This document shows, piece after piece, positions 42,270 through 46,134 of a stretch of 46,134 nt of DNA. Under the pieces are notes generated by a model. The model saw nothing but the letters and a program-made list of their open reading frames with translations. It searched no databases and was not told the origin of the DNA. The stretch comes from an uncultured Bacteroidales bacterium (GTDB lineage: Bacteria; Bacteroidota; Bacteroidia; Bacteroidales; Muribaculaceae). The first letter of the stretch is position 1; each line of letters starts with the position of its first letter. The DNA is taken from NCBI GenBank assembly GCA_902792435.1, contig CADAZN010000035.1:1-46134 (forward strand). The letters run 5' to 3'. The position numbers and the translations under genes are program-made.

Positions 42270-42926
42270 ATGGCACTAATTCAATGTCCCTCTTGCGGCC
42301 AAATGATTTCGGAGCAAGCACCCATGTGCCCCCATTGCGGGCACCCCATCGCTAACGTCAACTATTACAATTCACCACAACCACAGCCCCAAGCACAGCC
42401 TAAGAGCGGCAACAACAGCAAGGTCATTGTTGGCGTCCTCGCAGCAATTATTGCTACACTTGCCATCATTCTGCTTGTTGTCATTGGCAAAGGCTGTGCA
42501 AAGGGAAATTCCGACATAGTCTCGTCAAGCTCCTCAAGCGAAACCACAAGCTACGAAAATGCTGCAACTGATACTGCTGCAACCGATACTGTTGCAGCGC
42601 CCGACATTTTGACCGCGGCAAATGATGCCCCCGACGAGTCTTTAGTACAAGAAGAGGAATACGAAGAACAAGAATACATTGCTCCCGATGACGAGTTCAT
42701 CGTGGCATCTTACAAGGGAAATGGGTTGTTCCTGCGCTACGCGCCACGAAGTGGTGCCACAACCAAGACAACTTACCCCGATGGTACCCATTTCTTGGGA
42801 GCCTATTCCGATACCCCAGGATGGGTCATGGTTCTTGAGGACGGCCAATGCATCGGCTACTTCCCACAGAACAAACTGATTGTCGCAGGCGATTACGAAA
42901 CCGAAAGATATTACGACTTAAACTAA
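42270..42926 (+). CDS. Zinc-ribbon membrane protein with C-terminal SH3-like domain
   Basis: The 218-residue protein has an N-terminal zinc ribbon with Cys 6, 9, 20 and 23 (CPSCGQMISEQAPMCPHCGHPI) in the cytoplasm. A Pro/Gln linker, one membrane helix (about 51-73) and an acidic linker rich in Thr/Ala/Asp follow. A C-terminal SH3-like beta domain (about 147-206) contains GNGLFLRYAPRSGATT and TPGWVMVLEDGQCIGYFPQNKL, placed outside the inner membrane. SH3b-type domains often bind peptidoglycan or peptides. It is 22 bp upstream of the first small secreted protein. Confidence 0.78.
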   Translation: MALIQCPSCGQMISEQAPMCPHCGHPIANVNYYNSPQPQPQAQPKSGNNSKVIVGVLAAIIATLAIILLVVIGKGCAKGNSDIVSSSSSSETTSYENAATDTAATDTVAAPDILTAANDAPDESLVQEEEYEEQEYIAPDDEFIVASYKGNGLFLRYAPRSGATTKTTYPDGTHFLGAYSDTPGWVMVLEDGQCIGYFPQNKLIVAGDYETERYYDLN

Positions 42927-42948
42927 TAACTAAAAACGGCAACTAATT

Positions 42949-43431
42949 ATGAAAAAAATATTCAAACTCTCGATCATTGCGCTGGTGCTACTGTGCACTG
43001 TTGCGCAGGTGAGCGATGCTAAAACTCGTCGTCGTCACAGCAGTTCGTCGAGCTCGAGCGGTGTGCCTTCCTACCAAGCTTTCTCTGATGCTATAGGCAA
43101 TCCACAAAAAATGAAAGAACTGGGCATATCTAAACTTTATGAGAAAATAACTCCTGCAACCGATGACGACCCCGAAACAGGCGTAGTATATTATGGAAAG
43201 GACGTGAAAATCGTTCCACGTGGCGGCTACGAGAGAGACATAATTGCTACTGGTCCTCATGCATTCTTCTCAGAGGATAGCTGGGCAGTTGAAGCAGACC
43301 ATGATTTCGGTTTTAAGAACAAAGCCGACCGAGACAAGTTTTACAACCAAATGTTAAAGGCCGGATATGATAAAGAAAATATTTCTAAAAACTACTTTAA
43401 CGGCTGGTACTGGATTTCTATTGGTGACTAA
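42949..43431 (+). CDS. Small secreted protein, array member 1
   Basis: The 160-residue protein has a signal peptide MKKIFKLSIIALVLLCTVAQ...DAK followed by a basic, Ser-rich start (TRRRHSSSSSSSG). The mature domain is paralogous to that of member 5 (45258-45752): IIATGPHAFF, FGFKNKADRDKFYNQMLKAG and the C-terminal NGWYWISIGD. It also shares a 22-bp identical DNA stretch with that gene (43246-43267). No known domain recognised. Confidence 0.75.
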   Translation: MKKIFKLSIIALVLLCTVAQVSDAKTRRRHSSSSSSSGVPSYQAFSDAIGNPQKMKELGISKLYEKITPATDDDPETGVVYYGKDVKIVPRGGYERDIIATGPHAFFSEDSWAVEADHDFGFKNKADRDKFYNQMLKAGYDKENISKNYFNGWYWISIGD

Positions 43432-43454
43432 TTAAAACAAAAAACAATACTATC

Positions 43455-44174
43455 ATGAAACGATTTCTCAAACTATCACTTGTGGCTGTACTGGGCATTG
43501 TCTCGGCCATCAATGCCTATGCTAAAATCATCAATGCTTATGCACCCACTCTGTGGGCACAGTATGATAAAAATGGATATGTTAATGTTCTCGATGCTCC
43601 CACCAAGCATAAGGCCTACAATGTAGAATCCATCAAGAATGCCGATGGGACCTTCACAATCAATATCGACAGGGGAACATCGCGAGCACAATCGTTCAAA
43701 CTTGAAGTGACAACGGACGATGTGCATTTCCTCGATGTCAACAATGATGATTATGTCGACATTATTGTAGGGCCTGCAGCATCGCGCACTATGAGCACAG
43801 TCATCTTGTCAGAGGGATGGGGAGGCCATTTAGTTGCCACCGAGGATGAGCCAAGCTTGAATGGACAACTAATCTTTGGTGGCAAGCTGGGGAGCAATGA
43901 CTACAACTTGGTGAGCATGGGTTCCGGTAGCTATTGCAGCGATTATTATAGAATCTATAATTGGGACAACAAGAAAGCTAATGTAACCGAGACACTTATC
44001 GTCATCTCCGACCCTCAAGCCTATAAAGATTATGGGGTGAAGTGCAAATACACCGTCGTCAAGGGTGACGGCAACAGCGCCAAACTTAAGAAAATCAAAG
44101 AAACCAACAAGCTAAATAAGCTTCCCAAGAAGTGGCAAAACATCATCGAGTCATTCAATGCTTTGGATCATTAG
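43455..44174 (+). CDS. Small secreted protein, array member 2
   Basis: The 239-residue protein has a signal peptide MKRFLKLSLVAVLGIVSAIN...YAK similar to its neighbours. Its mature domain is unrelated to that of member 1 and beta-rich. It has a calcium-loop-like VNNDDYVDIIVGPAAS near the middle, reminiscent of FG-GAP or VCBS repeats. Two bases after its stop codon begins an open fragment (44176-44244) that belongs to a different paralogue, so the gene may have been inserted into or recombined with an older copy. Confidence 0.72.
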   Translation: MKRFLKLSLVAVLGIVSAINAYAKIINAYAPTLWAQYDKNGYVNVLDAPTKHKAYNVESIKNADGTFTINIDRGTSRAQSFKLEVTTDDVHFLDVNNDDYVDIIVGPAASRTMSTVILSEGWGGHLVATEDEPSLNGQLIFGGKLGSNDYNLVSMGSGSYCSDYYRIYNWDNKKANVTETLIVISDPQAYKDYGVKCKYTVVKGDGNSAKLKKIKETNKLNKLPKKWQNIIESFNALDH

Positions 44175-44175
44175 T

Positions 44176-44244
44176 AATTACTACGGCTTGCCCATTAGCA
44201 TCAACGATAATGGCTGGTATGAGATTTATCTAGATAATCATTAA
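44176..44244 (+). pseudogene. Orphan 3' end of a member-1/5 type gene
   Basis: The frame reads NYYGLPISINDNGWYEIYLDNH and stops at 44244. NGWYEIYL matches the C-terminal NGWYWISI of member 1 and NGWYELEL of member 5, but there is no start or upstream part. It is the relic of a third copy cut off by the gene ending at 44174. Confidence 0.6.
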
Positions 44245-44257
44245 TTATCACATAATT

Positions 44258-44704
44258 ATGAAACAATTCTTCAAACTCTCAATCATCCTCCTGGCACTGC
44301 TGTGTGGAGCTGTGCCTCTGGCCGATGCCAAGGTAAAGAAAACTAACCGTAAAGTGACCACATGTGTCAACGCCAAGAAGAAAGTCCATGCGACTGCGAA
44401 AAGCAAAAGAAGCAAACCTGTTTACTATGTAGTAGTGTGCGGCGACGATGACGACTTAATAGGCGCTGTTACGAGTGGTGAACAAATGACATTTGGTGCA
44501 GGATTATGGGTTTACCGTGTCAAAATTAATGGAAAAACCTTGTATCGAACTTGCATTGACAGTTTCAGCACTCGCAAAGAGGCCCAAAACTTCATTAACC
44601 AGAGTAAAAAAGATGATGATATCTATTATCTTTATCCCAGCAACACTTGGTGGATTTGGAAATCAAATGGTCCCGCAGAGTGCGTGTCAAGCCCTGCAAT
44701 GTAA
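44258..44704 (+). CDS. Small secreted protein, array member 3
   Basis: The 148-residue protein has a signal peptide MKQFFKLSIILLALLCGAVP...DAK closely like member 1, then a Lys/Arg/Thr-rich start (KVKKTNRKVTT). The mature domain includes VYYVVVCGDDDDLIGAV and FSTRKEAQNFINQSKKDDDIYYLYP, the latter resembling a SPOR-like repeat (strand, helix, strand) but not enough to name. Ends with Cys-containing ECVSSPAM. Function unknown. Confidence 0.7.
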   Translation: MKQFFKLSIILLALLCGAVPLADAKVKKTNRKVTTCVNAKKKVHATAKSKRSKPVYYVVVCGDDDDLIGAVTSGEQMTFGAGLWVYRVKINGKTLYRTCIDSFSTRKEAQNFINQSKKDDDIYYLYPSNTWWIWKSNGPAECVSSPAM

Positions 44705-44839
44705 GATGAATTACTACCAAAAGGAAGCCCGGCTCAAGCTTCAAGGGCTAGACTGGGTCTACCACCTCAGAAAAACTGATGTTCAAATTAAACAGGATCA
44801 AACATTCAACATTTTTTAAATTATTAATAACAAATCATC

Positions 44840-45250
44840 ATGAAACGAACAACAATCATTCTTTTAACAATTGCCATCGCACTGATGGCGGGTACTACAT
44901 CGGTCAACGCCAAGGCGAAAAAAACAACCCGCAAGGCCAGTTCTCTAAAAATTATCAAGAGCACACAACAGTTGGGTGCAGAGTTGGAAACATATGCACG
45001 TGGATGTGATTACCAGGTGACCCACACAGTTGTTGTTGCAAACCAATCAAACAAAGATGTCCCAGCTGGAGCTTATTATCTCGTTATCTCGCCAATAGGC
45101 AAAGATGAATACGGATACTCAAAAACCAACACAAGGCAAGTCCCTGGAAAAGCCATACCAGCACATGGAACTGTCACTCACACTTGGACCGACGTACACT
45201 TTGATGGCACATGGAGCTATGAAGACAAAGTGACACTTAAAAAACGATAA
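44840..45250 (+). CDS. Small secreted protein, array member 4
   Basis: The 136-residue protein has a signal peptide MKRTTIILLTIAIALMAGTT...NAK almost identical, also at DNA level, to that of member 5. A basic start KAKKTTRKASS follows. The mature domain is a compact beta-sandwich-like sequence (VTHTVVVANQSNKDVPAGAYYLVISP, HTWTDVHFDGTWSYEDKVTL). It is unrelated to the mature domain of member 5 eight bp downstream. Confidence 0.7.
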   Translation: MKRTTIILLTIAIALMAGTTSVNAKAKKTTRKASSLKIIKSTQQLGAELETYARGCDYQVTHTVVVANQSNKDVPAGAYYLVISPIGKDEYGYSKTNTRQVPGKAIPAHGTVTHTWTDVHFDGTWSYEDKVTLKKR

Positions 45251-45257
45251 ACGAATA

Positions 45258-45752
45258 ATGAAACGTATTTCAATCATTCTTTTAACTATTGCCATCGCAC
45301 TGATGGCGGGGACAAGTGTTGACGCCAAAACCAAGAAAGCTAGAGCAACAAAGTCCAGCAAACCATCTATCGAAGCCATTTACAATGCGTGTGTTCGCAA
45401 TTCCAATCCTAAAAGCTGTGGATTGAAACATATTAACGCCGATAATGGAAAATATGGTGGTACGGGTGAGTATGACCGAGATGTCTATGCCATTAACGTG
45501 AAGGCAATTAAAAAAGGCACAAATCTCACATACAAAGCTACTGGTCCTCATGCATTCTACTTTCAAAAAGAATACAACGAAACACCAACTGGCTTATCTC
45601 TAACTTTTTATTATTTCGGGTTTAGTAATAAAAACGATTGTGAAAAATTCTGTAGCCTCCTAAGGAGAGATGGCATAGATGTTATCACTCCTAGCCCTAG
45701 AAACGGATGGTATGAGTTAGAACTTAATGAGAATGAATTTTTCGACTTATAA
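45258..45752 (+). CDS. Small secreted protein, array member 5
   Basis: The 164-residue protein has a signal peptide MKRISIILLTIAIALMAGTS...DAK like member 4, but its mature domain is paralogous to member 1: YKATGPHAFYF, FGFSNKNDCEKFCSLLRRDG and NGWYELELNE. It has an additional Cys pair (NACVRNSNPKSCG) and another Cys pair in NDCEKFCS, which could form disulfides. It is thus a mosaic: the signal region of member 4 with the body of member 1. Confidence 0.75.
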   Translation: MKRISIILLTIAIALMAGTSVDAKTKKARATKSSKPSIEAIYNACVRNSNPKSCGLKHINADNGKYGGTGEYDRDVYAINVKAIKKGTNLTYKATGPHAFYFQKEYNETPTGLSLTFYYFGFSNKNDCEKFCSLLRRDGIDVITPSPRNGWYELELNENEFFDL

Positions 45753-45870
45753 CCATTTCTAATGATAAAGTTCACCATCTTCCATAAACTATAAACAATA
45801 AGCTTCCTTTTAATAATAAAAGATAGTTACTTTTTATGCTCTCATAAAAGCATTTTTCAAAAAAAATGAT

Positions 45871-45878
45871 TATCTTTG
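45871..45878 (+). promoter_or_regulatory. -7 box of the terminal mini-unit
   Basis: TATCTTTG sits in a context (AAAAATGATTATCTTTGCAA) nearly identical to the boxes at 42091 and 36638. No TTTG is correctly spaced upstream. Confidence 0.5.
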
Positions 45879-45930
45879 CAATGTCATTAAACAAAAGTAA
45901 CTCTGCTCAAAAAAAATAGATAAAAAGGAC

Positions 45931-45953
45931 GCTTGCTAGTTTCATTTGCAAGC
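45931..45953 (+). other. Leader hairpin
   Basis: GCTTGC (45931-45936) pairs with GCAAGC (45948-45953), with an 11-nt loop that can pair partly. It lies in the leader between the -7 box at 45871 and the mini-ORF at 46007. Confidence 0.5.
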
Positions 45954-46006
45954 AAAAAGGATTCTAATAACCTAATACATATTATTAATCATAAAACAAA
46001 AAGATT

Positions 46007-46084
46007 ATGAAAAATTTGATTCTCCCAATTTGTGCTACCTTAATTCCGCAACACTATAATTTAACTTTATTTATAAGTTCCTGA
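46007..46084 (+). pseudogene. 25-codon mini-ORF with signal-peptide-like start
   Basis: It begins MKNLILPICATLI, like the signal peptides of the array, and stops after 25 codons. It has its own promoter and a terminator immediately after the stop. It is either a truncated array member or the 5' end of a small RNA gene. A functional peptide is not excluded. Confidence 0.4.
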
Positions 46085-46104
46085 GCAACAAAAAGTTGCC
46101 CAGG
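46080..46104 (+). terminator. Terminator of the mini-unit
   Basis: CCTGAGCAAC (46080-46089) and GTTGCCCAGG (46095-46104) pair at 9 of 10 positions with a 5-nt A loop, followed by ATTTTG. The T-run is short. Confidence 0.6.
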
Positions 46105-46134
46105 ATTTTGCCATGTCAGAATTTTCACTTATCT

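Noticed and set aside
44706-44819. A 37-codon plus-strand frame between array members 3 and 4 (MNYYQKEARLKLQGLDWVYH)
   Set aside because: It has no signal peptide, no promoter and overlaps hairpin-like sequence. It may be a gene fragment but the evidence is too thin.

Overview
The window looks like chromosomal DNA of a gut-type Bacteroidales bacterium (Muribaculaceae/Prevotellaceae-like). The evidence is Bacteroidetes-style promoters (TTTG or TTG, about 19-20 bp, then TAnnTTTG), the near absence of Shine-Dalgarno sequences, the rimP-nusA-infB order, a C10 protease and CotH proteins with dockerin tails, a scrap of a type IX secretion-type C-terminal tail, and LytS/LytTR signalling. No rRNA, tRNA, CRISPR array, transposase or integrase was seen.

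Layout. (1) 1-5340: a housekeeping translation operon, rimP, nusA, infB, then folK. (2) 5417-5501: the scar of a deleted secreted-protein gene. (3) 5594-13178, minus strand: two POT-family peptide transporters, SufE, a PpiD/SurA-like periplasmic foldase and a serpin. (4) 13694-23572, plus strand: seven consecutive genes that look like one envelope-spanning machine. They encode a VWA-like lipoprotein, a four-helix membrane protein, a Tubulin_2-type GTPase, a giant actin/Hsp70-fold ATPase, a signal-peptide/transmembrane/coiled-coil linker protein and two tail-anchored zinc-ribbon proteins, one with an FtsK-gamma-like winged helix. (5) 23609-30233: an RND efflux operon (adaptor, pump, TolC) with a divergent AraC regulator and an inverted repeat between them. 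(6) 30443-33559: a C10 (streptopain-like) protease with a dockerin, broken by two compensating single-base frameshifts. (7) 33758-34250: a 38-residue membrane peptide and a small lipoprotein. (8) 34356-36249, minus strand: a scaffold-like protein followed by a capsid-like protein with a membrane/lipoprotein N-terminus, without any other phage gene. (9) 36650-38414: a LytS-type kinase and LytTR regulator. (10) 38542-42020: two tandem CotH proteins with dockerins. (11) 42270-45752: a zinc-ribbon/SH3 membrane protein and five small secreted proteins with near-identical signal peptides, with a decayed paralogue fragment between them. (12) 45753-46134: a promoter, hairpin, mini-ORF and terminator.

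The two best candidates for an undescribed system are the tubulin-like plus actin-like envelope cluster (region 4) and the membrane-tethered capsid/scaffold pair (region 8). The small-secreted-protein array (region 11) is third. Family assignments are from motif reading by eye. No database search was run.
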